Shown in pieces: positions 16,406-26,890 of a stretch of 64,000 bases of DNA. Source of the stretch: JAICMB01 sp963795935 (GTDB lineage: Bacteria; Acidobacteriota; Terriglobia; Bryobacterales; Bryobacteraceae). Below the pieces are notes generated by a model, which ran no database searches, had not been told where the DNA came from, and worked only from the letters and a program-made list of their open reading frames with translations. The position numbers and the translations under genes are program-made. Within the stretch, counting starts at the first letter, position 1; the number at the start of each line of letters is the position of its first letter. The stretch covers positions 150,766 through 214,765 of the forward strand of contig CAWCJO010000017.1 of the NCBI GenBank assembly GCA_963795935.1. Reading direction: 5' to 3'.

Positions 16406-18166
16406 CTAAAAGCTCACCCTCTTGCTGATTAAGCCGCCTTCCGGGACATTCACATCAAAATCCAGCGGCACGCCATTGCGCGTCACGCGGACATGATGCG
16501 GCCCCGGGGACACCTGGAACACCGCGGGAGTAGTTTGCGTCTCCGCCTGCCCATCGAGGAGGATCGAAGCGCCCGGCGGATTGGAGCTGATGCTCAACGA
16601 CCCCGTCGGCTTGGTCAGCTTGAGAAACACATCGGAATCCTGCGGAACGTTGAATATCTTCGGGTAGGAGTTGTAGCCGTCGAGCTTGGCGTTGAGCACG
16701 CGCCGGCCGGGCGGGACGCTGAGCATACAGGGAGTCCGGCAGGATTCGCCGCTGTCCAAAGTAATAACCGCGCCCGCGGGATCGGTGACGAATTGGACGG
16801 TGCTTCCGCCCGGGGCCGGCGTCGCGGGGGCGGGCAAGTCGGCGCGGGCGCGGTTCGCCGGTCCGCTGGAAGATGTGCCGGCATCGCGGCGCGCCGTTGC
16901 GTTGGGTGTGTTAGCCGCGCCCTGGGGCGCATTCGAAGCAGGCTCGGACCCTGTCATCGGGCTGCGCTTGGTCTCAACGGGAGCCGCCGCCGGCGCTTGC
17001 GGAGGCGCTTCGGCCGGTTTGGCTTCCGCGATCTGGGCGGGATGCTCATCGCCCGACGGAAAGAGGAATTTTTGAGCTCCCAGAAGCGCCAGGCCCACCA
17101 CGCCGATACCGACCAGCACCCATACCAGACTGCGCAGCAGCGGACTGCGTTCCCCTTCGTCGCGCACTCTGGTGCGCGCCGCCGCCGCAGCGCTCGGGGA
17201 CGGCGCGCCAGGCGCGGCGACAACGGGCGCGGCGACAACGGGCGGAGCGGCCCTCGCCGGGAGCGGTTCCGCGGTGGCGGCCATGGTGGGCATGCTTTCG
17301 CTGATGCCGCGCGCCAGCGGCTGCCACGCTTTGCTGTTGCCCAGCGCGAACGATAGCGCGGCGATAAATTCCGTGCAGGTTCCGTAGCGCTCCTCGGGGG
17401 CCTTCGCCAAGGCCTTTCTTAATACCGCCTCCACGTGCGGCCCCAGCGTCGGATTCAGGCGCTGCGGCGCAACCGGATCCTCGCGCACGATTTTGTATAA
17501 CAATGTCGGCAGGTAATCGCCCACAAACGGCTTCTCGCCCGTCAATACTTCGTACGCGATCACCGCCAACGCGAACTGGTCCGCGCGGCCGTCCACCGCA
17601 TGACCCTGCACCTGCTCCGGCGACATGTAGTTGGGCGTTCCCATCATGGTCCCCGCCTGGGTCATCTGCTGCGATACGATCTTGGCGACCCCGAAATCCG
17701 TGATCTTCGCCTGACCATCCTCGTGGATCATGACATTGGCCGGCTTAATATCGCGATGGACAATGCCCTTCTTGTGCGCATAATCCAGCGCCGCGGCGGT
17801 CTCGCGCAAAATATTCAGGATCACCCGGCCGTCGGTGATACCGTCGTCCATCAGTTTCTCGAGCGCCGGGCCGTTCACCAGCTCCATGAAGATGAATGCC
17901 ATCCCGTTTTCTTCCGCAATATCGTAAATGGTTACGATGTTCGGATGGCTCAGCATTCCGGCCGATTGCGCCTCTCGGAACAGGCGGTCGCGCAGACGGT
18001 CCCGCTCCTGCTCGTCCGTAAGCGAGGACAGCCGGATCGTCTTGACGGCGATGATGCGCCCGATGGCGGGATCCTGCGCGCGATAGACCACCCCCATGGC
18101 GCCCCGGCCGATTTCTCCGAGTACTTGGTAACGGCCGATCTTCTCCATTTGAGCGTGGCGCTCCAC
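16406..18166 (-). CDS. Transmembrane Ser/Thr protein kinase with PEGA repeats
   Basis: A 586-residue PknB-type kinase. The kinase domain spans about residues 12-275, with the glycine loop GEIGRGAMGVVY, K42 in VKTI, catalytic D139 in VHRDIKPANVM and D157 in DFG. An Ala/Pro-rich linker leads to one membrane helix (345-364). Outside the membrane there is another low-complexity linker and two PEGA-like beta domains (about 455-525 and 527-575), including SLSISSNPPGASILLDGQ. PEGA domains are thought to bind surface components, so it may sense the envelope. Met7 (18148) is an alternative start. It is divergent from an M23 cell-wall peptidase. Confidence 0.94.
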   Translation of the reverse strand: MERHAQMEKIGRYQVLGEIGRGAMGVVYRAQDPAIGRIIAVKTIRLSSLTDEQERDRLRDRLFREAQSAGMLSHPNIVTIYDIAEENGMAFIFMELVNGPALEKLMDDGITDGRVILNILRETAAALDYAHKKGIVHRDIKPANVMIHEDGQAKITDFGVAKIVSQQMTQAGTMMGTPNYMSPEQVQGHAVDGRADQFALAVIAYEVLTGEKPFVGDYLPTLLYKIVREDPVAPQRLNPTLGPHVEAVLRKALAKAPEERYGTCTEFIAALSFALGNSKAWQPLARGISESMPTMAATAEPLPARAAPPVVAAPVVAAPGAPSPSAAAAARTRVRDEGERSPLLRSLVWVLVGIGVVGLALLGAQKFLFPSGDEHPAQIAEAKPAEAPPQAPAAAPVETKRSPMTGSEPASNAPQGAANTPNATARRDAGTSSSGPANRARADLPAPATPAPGGSTVQFVTDPAGAVITLDSGESCRTPCMLSVPPGRRVLNAKLDGYNSYPKIFNVPQDSDVFLKLTKPTGSLSISSNPPGASILLDGQAETQTTPAVFQVSPGPHHVRVTRNGVPLDFDVNVPEGGLISKRVSF

Positions 18167-18303
18167 AGCTTCGTGCGGAAAGCAGTGGGGCTGCCGATTA
18201 TTTTACCATCGGCATCCCAAACAGCCGCACTTTCTCCATCCGGGACGTTCCCGAACCCACGGCGTTGCCGGACGGGCGGGCGTTTCGGCATATTTATGGC
18301 ATA

Positions 18304-18332
18304 TTGACACGCTCCCGAACATGAAGTATTCT
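18304..18332 (+). promoter_or_regulatory. Sigma-70 type promoter for the M23 peptidase gene
   Basis: TTGACA at 18304-18309 and TATTCT at 18327-18332 are separated by exactly 17 bases. The box lies about 75 bases upstream of the ATG at 18408, which has AAAGGAGAT before it. This is one of the best promoter matches in the window. Confidence 0.6.
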
Positions 18333-18407
18333 TAGGATTCGCGCCATATTTGGGTACTCTCCGGCCTGCAAATCAGGATTTCGGCCGCATTACGCTAAAG
18401 GAGATCC

Positions 18408-19304
18408 ATGAACCCTCAGCCTTATTTCGTCGTTGTTTTGGCTCATTCCCTGCACGGCCGGCTCCGCCGCATTCACGTCCCGCATAAGGCCATCTATTCC
18501 GTTTTAGTCCTGGCGCTCATCGGTTGCATCGGCGCCATGGGCTTTCTCGCCAGCTATTTGCGAATGACGCTGAAAGTCGCGCATTATAATTCGCTGCGCC
18601 ACGAAATAGAGTCGCTGCGAGCCCGATATCGCGAGCTTCAAAAGGTCACCAATCAAAAAAACGAGCAGCTTGCTTCACTGCAAATGTTTGCAAGCGAGGT
18701 TTCCGTCGCCTACGGGTTCAAAGATAAGCCCGGCAACGCCGCCGACGAAGTAACCGAATTGCAGCCGCTGATCCCGAGCTACCGCGAATCTCTGGAGCAG
18801 TACGATTTCTTGCAGTCCGCGTCGCTGTCGCGGCACTCTTACACCTATGCGCGGCAATGGCAGACCAACGTTCGTCCCAGCTTGTGGCCGGTCAATGGCC
18901 GATTGTTGAGCTCGTTTGGCGGTCGCACCGATCCGTTCTCGGGAGAGGGCGCGCTGCACACCGGCGTGGATCTTTCGGCCGCCATGGGAACGCCCGTGCA
19001 TGCCGCCGCGGACGGAATCGTGGCGCACGCCTCCTGGGGCGGCCAATATGGAAATTTGGTGGTCATCGACCACGGCAACGGCATGCAGACCTATTACGCC
19101 CACCTGTCGCGCTGTTTGGTGGTGCCCGGTCAGGAGATTCGCCGCGGCGACATCCTGGGCAACTCCGGGGCGACCGGACGAGTGACGGCGCCGCACCTTC
19201 ATTACGAGGTCCGCGTGGGGGGCACGCCGGTGAATCCTTATAAGTACTTGACCAACTCGGTCGTGGCGCAATCCGCCCCGCTTCAAAAGGATCTGCCGTT
19301 TTAG
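18408..19304 (+). CDS. Membrane-anchored M23 family peptidase (LytM/NlpD-like)
   Basis: A 298-residue peptidoglycan endopeptidase. A basic N-terminus is followed by one membrane helix (about 29-50) and a coiled coil (60-100). The M23 domain occupies about 165-285. The zinc ligands are H184 and D188 in HTGVDLS and H265 in HLHYEV, with the catalytic H232 in YYAHLS. All are present, so it should be active rather than a degenerate activator. A strong ribosome binding site (AAAGGAGAT) and a good promoter precede it. It is divergent from the PEGA kinase, which could share envelope-stress regulation, though this is inference. Confidence 0.94.
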   Translation: MNPQPYFVVVLAHSLHGRLRRIHVPHKAIYSVLVLALIGCIGAMGFLASYLRMTLKVAHYNSLRHEIESLRARYRELQKVTNQKNEQLASLQMFASEVSVAYGFKDKPGNAADEVTELQPLIPSYRESLEQYDFLQSASLSRHSYTYARQWQTNVRPSLWPVNGRLLSSFGGRTDPFSGEGALHTGVDLSAAMGTPVHAAADGIVAHASWGGQYGNLVVIDHGNGMQTYYAHLSRCLVVPGQEIRRGDILGNSGATGRVTAPHLHYEVRVGGTPVNPYKYLTNSVVAQSAPLQKDLPF

Positions 19305-19324
19305 GGCGAGCTGAACCTTCTCAG

Positions 19325-21755
19325 TTATTCATAACGCAAAGCCGTCGCGGGATCGATGCGCACCGCGCGGCTTGCCGGAATGAAGCTCGCAAGCGCGGCG
19401 ACAAAGACCAGGACGGCAGCGGCGGCGAAGAGCGTCAATGGATCGTGACTTGAGAGGCCATACATAAAGGCCGCGGTGAGGCGGCCGCCGGCGAGCGCGA
19501 TAGCAAGCCCGGCGCCGAGACCAAGGGCCAGCAGAATCGCGACATCCCGCAGGATAAGAAAGGCGATAGCGCGGCGCGTGGCTCCGAGTGCGCCGCGAAT
19601 GCCGATCTCCGCCGTGCGGCGCGATATGGTGTAGGAAAGCAATCCATACAGGCCAACCGCGGCGAGCAACAAGCCGAACGCTCCAAAGAAGCCGCTCAGC
19701 AGAACCAGCATGCGCTCGGGCAGCAGGGCGCGGCCGAACTGTTCCTCGACGGTTTCAATACGCAGCGGATACTCCCGGCCCAGCGCTTCAATGTGCTCCC
19801 GGAGCGCGCGGGCAAGCCGCGTGGGATCGCCGCGCGTCCGCACGATCGCTTCGGACCAGCCGAGATATTCGGGGCGCTGGAAGGAATCCGCGTAGATCGC
19901 GAGCGCATTTGGCTTGCGTGGATCGTCAAGCGTAGCGTCACTCGCGATTCCCACGATCTCGAATTCGTCCTTTCAGGTCTCCGATTCTCACGCGCTGTCC
20001 GATGGCGTCGCCGGATGGAGAAATCAGATGCGCCAGATTCGCGCTCACGATCGCCACCGGAGGCCGGCTTTCGTCATCCCGCAAGTCGAAATCGCGGCCG
20101 CGCAGAATCCGCATGCCGAGCGTCTCGAAAAAGCCGGGAGCCACAAGCCGGTAATTCACATTGATGTTTGCCGGCGAGATCGTCTGTTTCCAGGGGCCCC
20201 CGATGAGATGGCTGTGTGCGAAAGTTGCGGCCGTCGCGCCCGGTATCGATTGCAACGATTCGAGGAGCTGCCGAAAATACGCCGGTTTATCGATGCCCCG
20301 ATAAGTGATGCGCGGCATGAGCTGCGCCACCACAAGCCGGCCGGAGCTGAAGCCCGGATCGCGGCGGAACACGTTGCCCAGGCTGCGGCTGAACAGCAGC
20401 GCACCGGCGAGAATGGCGAACGACAGCCCGATTTGCAATACAACAAGTGCGCGCCCCGCGAGTCCCAGCCCGCCGGCTACTCGCGCGCCGGCATGTTGAA
20501 TCAACGCGCCTGGATTCTGACGTCCGGCTCGCCAGGCCGGGATGAATCCGAATAGCGCGGCGGCGGTTATAGCGACGGCGGTAGTGAACAAAACGACGCG
20601 AGTATCCGGGCGCACTGAAAGTACGAGCGGAACGTAGCCTTGCCAGATAAATTGCGCGAGATACTTGCTGCCCCAATATGCGAAAGCCAATCCGGGCACG
20701 GCGCCGCCGATCGAGAGCAGAAGCGATTCGGCGAGCGAACCTCTGATAAGACGCCAATGGCTCGCGCCCAGCGCCGCGCGAAGGCTGAACTCGGAGGCAC
20801 GTCCGTGAGCTCTCGCGAGCGTGACATTCGCAAGATTTACGCAAGCAAGCAGAAGCAGCAGACCGGCAATTCCAAAGAGGATGTAAAGCGGGCGGCTGAA
20901 CCGCTCCCGCAAATAAGAGATGCCGCGTGCGGCGGGCTCCACCTGGATACGCCGCGCCAAAAACAAATCATGCTCGGGCGGGGGGCCAGGCGCAATCGCC
21001 AACCGAATGGCGGGCCAGATGGTCTCGATCCGCGCGCGGGCCTGCTCCGGACTTATACCTTCACGCAGCCGCCCGATTACCGTGTAGTAGGCGCTCTTGA
21101 GGTCATACAGGTGTTTCGCGTCCAAAGCGTACGCCGTGATCGGAACCGTCAGATCGGCGTCGGCTTCGCGGATCAGTCCCGGGAACCCCTTCGGATGCAC
21201 GCCGACGATCGTATACGGCTTCCCATTCATGAGAACAGTCTTACCCAGCGCGCTAAGATCGCCGTGATAGCGCTCCTGCCAGGCGTTGTAGCCGAGCACT
21301 GCGACGCGCGCCGGCGTGAAGTGTTCGAGGCCAATGTCATCGGGCGTTATGAAACGCCCCAGCGCCGGACGAATGCCGAGAGTCGAATAGTAATCGCCGG
21401 CGATCTCGTCGGCCGAGCCGGCGAACAGCGCGCCATTCATCTCCAGGTTTTCGATGCCGCCGCCGTTCCAGGCGAGCATTTCTTGGAAAACACCGGCCTG
21501 CCGTTGGATCGCCTGGAATGCGGGAATGCTCAGGCCGCCCTTTCCGCCCTTAGGATCAATCGTGGAGATTTGGAGGAGACGGTCCGGATGGGACACGGGC
21601 ATACTGGCAAAAATCAGCGCGTTTGCGAGCGTGAAGATGACCGAATTGGCTCCGATTGCGAGGGTGAGCGTAAGCAGCGCCGCGAGAGTGAAGCTGGGGT
21701 GATTGCGCAGCCCACGTGCGGCGTGGCGCAGGTCGTGAGCAATATCGCTCAGCAT
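19325..21755 (-). CDS. ADOP-type FtsX/MacB-like permease, frameshifted near 19969
   Basis: A roughly 810-residue ABC-transporter permease of the acidobacterial duplicated-orphan-permease type. The start has the family pattern DLRHAARGLRNHPSFTLAAL and a first membrane helix, followed by a MacB periplasmic core, three helices (including FGIAGLLLLLACVNLANVTL), a second core and three more helices ending in ASRAVRIDPATALRYE. The frame breaks at a GG pair near 19969. Dropping one G gives a continuous DLKDEFEIVGIASDATLDD. Both halves are otherwise intact. It lies 60 bases downstream of dnaE2 but no functional tie is known. The family's substrates are unknown. Confidence 0.88.
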
Positions 21756-21815
21756 GTGTGTCTTCAGACCAAGCTTAACTCAGCCCCATGCGATTCCTGT
21801 CGGCCGGCGCCGCGC

Positions 21816-24800
21816 TTAATGGAAGTCGTGCGACGGGACGGCTTCTTCGGCAATCCGCAACGGCACTATGCGCGCCGCTTTCACCGACGTCACTCCCTGA
21901 ACATTCTGCATTTCGCCTTCCACCACTAAATACGAATTCCCCAGCACATTGGCTCGCTCGCGGTCGAAGACGTCGGGCATCAGCACGGCATTCGAAATGC
22001 CGGTCTCGTCCTCGATACTCAGAAACACCAGGCCTTTTGCGGTTCCCGGACGCTGCCGGCAGATGACGCAGCCGGCGATGCGCACGAATCGCCCGTTCGG
22101 GACGCCGAGCAGACGATTTGCCGGAATAACGCCGAGCTGGTTGAGACGCGCGCGATGGAACGACATCGGGTGGCGGCCGATCGTCAATTGCGTGCCTAGG
22201 AAATCGGCGTTGAGGCGCTCGCTGTCGTTCATGGGTAGCAGCGCGTGATCCGGAGGCTCGCTGAAAGACTCGAAAAGAGCTCCCGCGGGTTTGATCGCCG
22301 CCGCGGAGTTCCATAGCGTGTTACGCCGATCGGTGTTCTCGATAAAATTAAGCGCGCCCGTCAGGCTCAATTTCCGGAGTTCGTCCTTGCGTAAATCCGG
22401 GACCCGGTTCACAAAATCCTGAATGCTGCCGAAGGGGCGTTCGGCGCGGGCCGCGACGATGGCCCGCGCGCATTGCTCGCGCACGCCTTTCACATATTTC
22501 AACCCCAGGCGGACGCACCGTAATCCCTCATGCCGCTCGATGGTGCACAGCCATTCCGACCGCGTCACATCTACCGGCTTAAAATGCAGCCCGTGGCGCT
22601 GCGCATCCTTCACCAGCGTTGCCGGAGCGTAAAAACCCATCGGCTGATTATTCAGAATCGCGGCCGTGAACGCGGCCAGATAGCGGCATTTCAAATACGC
22701 GCTGGCATAGGCGAGCAGCGCAAAGCTCGCCGCGTGCGATTCGGGAAAGCCATACAGAGCGAACGACGTGATCGACTGCACGATGGCGTCCTGAAGCGGC
22801 CCGTGATGCCGTTCGCCTCCATTCCGGCGCGCAGCTTGACTTCGACGTCGCACATGCGCGCCTCCGAGCGCTTGAATCCGAACGCGCGCCGCAATTCTTC
22901 CGCCTCGCCGCCTGAAAATCCGGCGGCAATCATCGCCATGCGCAAAAGCTGTTCCTGAAAAAGCGGCACTCCGAGCGTGCGCCGCAGCACCGGTTCGAGC
23001 GCCGGATGCATGCATTCGGCCGGTTCCATTCCCTGCCGCCGCCGCAGATAAGGATTCAGCATTTTGCCGACGATCGGCCCGGGGCGGATGATCGCCACCT
23101 GCACCACGATGTCGTAAAAACATTCCGGCCGCAGGCGCGGCAGACACGACATTTGCGCGCGGCTCTCCACTTGGAACATGCCCACCGTATCGGCTCTTTG
23201 CAGCGCCTCATAAACCAGCGGATCGTCGGCCGGAAGATGCGCCAGATCGACTTCTTCGTTGTAGGCGTCTTTGATCAGCGTAATAGAATCTTTCAGCACC
23301 GCCATCATGCCGAGGCCGAGCAGATCCACTTTCACGATGCCCATATCGGCGCAATCCTCTTTGTCCCACTGCACGACCACGCGCCCGGGCATCGTCGCCG
23401 GCTCCAGCGGCACGATCGAATCGAGCTGGCCCTGGCAGATCACCATGCCGCCGGAGTGCTGCCCAAGATGCCGCGGCAGATCCTGGATCGACATATAAAG
23501 ATCGAGGAATCGCGATACCAGAGGGTTATCGAGCGACAGTCCCGCTTCGGCGAACTGCCGCTGCGCCGTCTCCTTCGGATCGGTCCAGCCCCAGGACGGA
23601 ACCATGGCCGACAATCGTCCCAGCGTCTGCTCGTCGAATCCCAGCGCCTTGCCGATGTCGCGAACCGTGGAGCGGCCGCGATACGTGATGACGTTCGCGG
23701 TCATGGCCGCGCCGAGCTTGCCATAGCGTTGGTAGACGTGTTGAATCACGCGCTCGCGCTCGTCTCCGCTGGGAAGATCGAGATCGATGTCGGGCCATTC
23801 GCCGCGCTCCTCCGAAAGAAAGCGCTCAAACAGCAGATCCATCGCCACCGGATCGACGGCCGTGATGCCGAGCGAATAACAAACCGCGCTGTTGGCCGCC
23901 GAGCCGCGCCCTTGCGCCAGAATATTCTGCTCCCGGCAGTAGCGCACGATATCCCAAACGATCAGAAAATATCCCGCCAGATCGAGTTTTTCGATCAGCG
24001 CCAGCTCGCGCTCGATCTGCGCCTGGGCGCGCTTCCAGAGCGGGCCGCGGCACGGCCGATAGCGCTCCCGCGCGCCTTCCATCGTACGTTTGCGCAGAAA
24101 CGAATTCATCGTTTCACCGGGCGGGACCGGATATTTCGGGAACTGATAGCCGAGATCGGCAAGCGTGAAGCGCAGGCGATCGGACAGATCTTTCGTATTT
24201 GCGATCGCTTCGGGGACGTCGGCGAAAAGCGCGGCCATTTCGTTCGCGTTTTTAAGATGGCGCTCGTTATTGATGGCGAGCAGACGGCCGGCTTCGGCCA
24301 GCTTTACTTTTTCGCGCACGCACGCCAGAGCATCCTGCGCCAGCCGTCCGCGTGCCGTCGCGTGCGAGACGCCGTTGGTTGCCAGCAGCGGGAGATTGCG
24401 GCGGTGCGCGAGCTCGATCAAGGCTTGATTGCGGGCCTCCTGCTCGCGGTTGGAATGGCGCTGTATTTCGACATAAATATTGCCGCGCCCGAATGCGGCC
24501 AGAAGCCGGTCGAGATCGGCGCGATGGGGGTAGGATGCCAGGCAGACCAGCCCTTCGGAAAATTCCGCCAGTTCCTCTAACGCCGCCGCGCCCTTGCCTT
24601 TCGGAGCTCTCATCTTCATGCGCGTAATCAGGCGGCAGAGGTTGCGGTACCCGGCTCGCGATTCGGCCAGCAGCGGGTAGCGATGACCGTCCACGCCAGT
24701 GACTTCTGCGCCGATGTGGGCGCGAATGCCGAGCTTTTTTGCCGCCATGTGGAAGCGCGGCGCGCTCGACACGTTGTCGCGGTCGAGAATGGCGAGCGCC

Positions 24801-24904
24801 GGGCACCCAAGCTGGGCGGCCCTGCCCGCGAGTTCTTCGGGCAGCGAAGATCCTTCGAGAAAGCTGAAGGCGGAGCGCGCGTGTAGCTCGACGTATTCAG
24901 TCAT
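21816..24904 (-). CDS. dnaE2: Error-prone DNA polymerase DnaE2, frameshifted near 22800
   Basis: The catalytic subunit of the damage-induced mutasome, a C-family polymerase that works with ImuA and ImuB. The N-terminal PHP domain begins TEYVELHARSAFSFLEGSS. The active-site region includes PDIDLDLPSGDERERVIQHV, and later blocks include RHLGQHSGGMVIC and DLLGLGMM. A frame change near 22796-22806 (GGCCGCTTCAGG) splits AGMEANGITG from DAIVQSITSFALYGFPESH; adding one C restores the frame. The joined protein is about 1030 residues, normal for DnaE2. Its start overlaps the imuAB stop by eight bases. The start at 24904 fits the family better than an ATG five codons earlier. Confidence 0.93.
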
Positions 24905-26825
24905 AGAGTGCCTCCACAAACCATTTCCGCGACGGCTCGCAATAAATGCGATAGAGTTTTTCGTTCGATAATGCGATGTCCCATTCGTCGCGCGACCAGG
25001 GATCGGTGGTCCACCACTCCCCGGAGGTGCGCCAGGGGCCGGCGGCTATGACGACGCTGCCGTGGATATCGGAAGCGTCGACGCGCATCGGGCGCGGGCC
25101 TTCGCACCGCACGGAAGCGGCGACCGGCGGCCGGAAAAAGCGCATGGCGATCTTAAGTTCCGAGCGAGGCGGCGCGCCGGCGGCCGATGACGCCGCCTCA
25201 TGCGCCATGGCCGGCGCACGAGCCGCCAATTGAAAGGGCCGCGGACGATGCGTGTTGAGCAGTTCCGGCACCCCGACGTTTTCTTCGCCGGCGAAAGCGC
25301 GAATGCGCGCCAGCGTCAGCTCCAGCTTGTCCGGCTCGGGCGTAGGCGGCAGAAAAATATCGCGCTGCACGCGCCGCGGCTGGACCGCCTCCAACGCCAG
25401 CGAAACGGCCATCATCGGCGCCGCCGGCGGATGCGCTTCGAGATCGAGCTGCAGCAGCTTTAAAATGGATCGGCTGTCGCGCGTGGGCAAGGGGAGCCGC
25501 AGCGTGCGGGCGTGTGCGGTCTTATTTTCAAGATCGAGATGAACGGAGATCTCGCTCGCCGCCAGCGCTTGCGATTCCAGCCGCGCGCAGAGGTCGTTGA
25601 GAATGCGCGCGATCAGAAAAAGCAGCGGTTCCAGCAGCTCGACGGGATGCTCCAGCTCGATACGATCGCGATACGGAATGCACGGCTGGTGCAGGCGCAA
25701 GGGCCGCTCCATAGCCCCGCGCGCCACGTCCTGCAATTGCACGCCCTCCGGCCCCAGCCGCGCGGCGATCCCCAGCGGCGGCAGATTCGCGAAATCCGCC
25801 AGCGTGCGGATACCCCAGCTATCCAGCGTTTCCCACATTTCGGGCGTCAGCGGCAGCGTTTCGATGCCGAGCGGACCCAAAGCTTCGGCCTCATCGCCGC
25901 GGATTACGGTGATGCCCTTGAAATTTCGCGCCGCCAGAATCGCGGTCTCGACGTTCGCTGCCACGGCTACGTTCGCGCCTTCTCCCGCGCGCTTTGCGAT
26001 GGCCTCCGCGATATCGCGCGGAGAACCATAAAGACGCCGCAGGCCGCCGATATCGAACACCACCGTGCCGGGCCCGCTCATTTCGAAAACAGGCGCGAAG
26101 GACTCCGCCACGGCCGGGAGCGCGGTTGCGGCGGTTTCGCGATGGAGGCAGGCGAACATGGAATTTATACGGCCAACTTGAGATCGCAAGCCGCGATGAC
26201 CCGTGTCCACCGGCTTGCGCCGCCTCACCTGAGCCTCAATGCCGCGAAACAGCTTGAACCCCGGCGCCCCGCTCCACACCGCGCGATTGCGCTTCATGTC
26301 GAGCATGAGGGCGGCGCACGATTTCGCTAGCGGCTCGCGTTCGAGCAGAAGCAGAATTGCCGGCGTATTTTCAATCGCCAGCCGGAAGCGGTACCAATAC
26401 GAGATCGGAATGCGCCGCGCCACTTGCGGCGCGATATCGCAGAGGTCCAGCACGACCACGCCAAAGCCGCCCGCGTGCAGCAGATTATCCACCGCTTTCA
26501 TGGCGTGCCCGGCGTTGCCGCCGCAGCGCACCCACACCAGCCGCTCTAGCGCGATCCCGGCCGCAGCCGCCGAGCACGGGTCGAAAGAATCGGTAGCATC
26601 CACATAGGCGCAAATCTCCAGTCTTCGAGTGGCGGCCGCCAGCGCGGAAAGCGCCATGGCGGTGCGGCCGGAACTATCCGGCCCCGTTATCTCGCCGATC
26701 GCGCCGCGCGGGAAGCCCTGGATCAGAGCGTCCAGTGGGGCGCCGGCCGCGAGGTATTCCCGGCGTTTTAATTGCGCCCGGAATCCGAGCGCAGCGGTAG
26801 TGTTGAGAGCGGTGGCAGGATTCAT
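24897..26825 (-). CDS. ImuA and ImuB in one reading frame (mutasome proteins)
   Basis: A 642-residue frame containing two normally separate proteins. Residues 1 to about 215 are ImuA/RecA-like, with a Walker A region GEITGPDSSGRTAMAL (Arg in place of Lys, as in ImuA). From Met223 (26159) the sequence is ImuB, a Y-family-like polymerase without catalytic acids: MFACLHRETAATALPAV, then GTVVFDIGGLRRLYGSP, and a C-terminal ending KWFVEALYD. Overlap with dnaE2 makes the classic operon order. In the adjacent frame a TAA stands five bases before the ATG at 26159. One base error near 26185-26200 would therefore make two ordinary genes look fused. Confidence 0.88.
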   Translation of the reverse strand: MNPATALNTTAALGFRAQLKRREYLAAGAPLDALIQGFPRGAIGEITGPDSSGRTAMALSALAAATRRLEICAYVDATDSFDPCSAAAAGIALERLVWVRCGGNAGHAMKAVDNLLHAGGFGVVVLDLCDIAPQVARRIPISYWYRFRLAIENTPAILLLLEREPLAKSCAALMLDMKRNRAVWSGAPGFKLFRGIEAQVRRRKPVDTGHRGLRSQVGRINSMFACLHRETAATALPAVAESFAPVFEMSGPGTVVFDIGGLRRLYGSPRDIAEAIAKRAGEGANVAVAANVETAILAARNFKGITVIRGDEAEALGPLGIETLPLTPEMWETLDSWGIRTLADFANLPPLGIAARLGPEGVQLQDVARGAMERPLRLHQPCIPYRDRIELEHPVELLEPLLFLIARILNDLCARLESQALAASEISVHLDLENKTAHARTLRLPLPTRDSRSILKLLQLDLEAHPPAAPMMAVSLALEAVQPRRVQRDIFLPPTPEPDKLELTLARIRAFAGEENVGVPELLNTHRPRPFQLAARAPAMAHEAASSAAGAPPRSELKIAMRFFRPPVAASVRCEGPRPMRVDASDIHGSVVIAAGPWRTSGEWWTTDPWSRDEWDIALSNEKLYRIYCEPSRKWFVEALYD

Positions 26826-26827
26826 GC

Positions 26828-26846
26828 TATTCGCCTTTTATTCGCC
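26828..26846 (-). promoter_or_regulatory. Two direct GGCGAATA repeats before imuAB, operator candidate
   Basis: On the minus strand GGCGAATA occurs twice with an 11-base period (26828-26835 and 26839-26846), between the promoter and the start codon. imuAB-dnaE2 operons are normally under LexA, but I do not recognise a known LexA box here. The repeat may be the local SOS operator or belong to another regulator. Confidence 0.35.
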
Positions 26847-26853
26847 CACAGCT

Positions 26854-26882
26854 ATTGTGCCGCCGCGCTCGCATCGTGTCAA
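26854..26882 (-). promoter_or_regulatory. Promoter of the imuAB-dnaE2 operon
   Basis: Read on the minus strand, TTGACA (26882-26877) is followed after exactly 17 bases by CACAAT (26859-26854). The -35 is perfect and the -10 matches four of six bases. The start codon of imuAB at 26825 follows at about 30 bases. The same short region also lies upstream of the divergent blaI gene. Confidence 0.55.
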
Positions 26883-26890
26883 GTCTTCGT

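Noticed and set aside
23006..24580. A 524-codon plus-strand frame opposite dnaE2
   Set aside because: Lies entirely within the conserved polymerase gene and shows only Arg/His-rich sequence without a domain.
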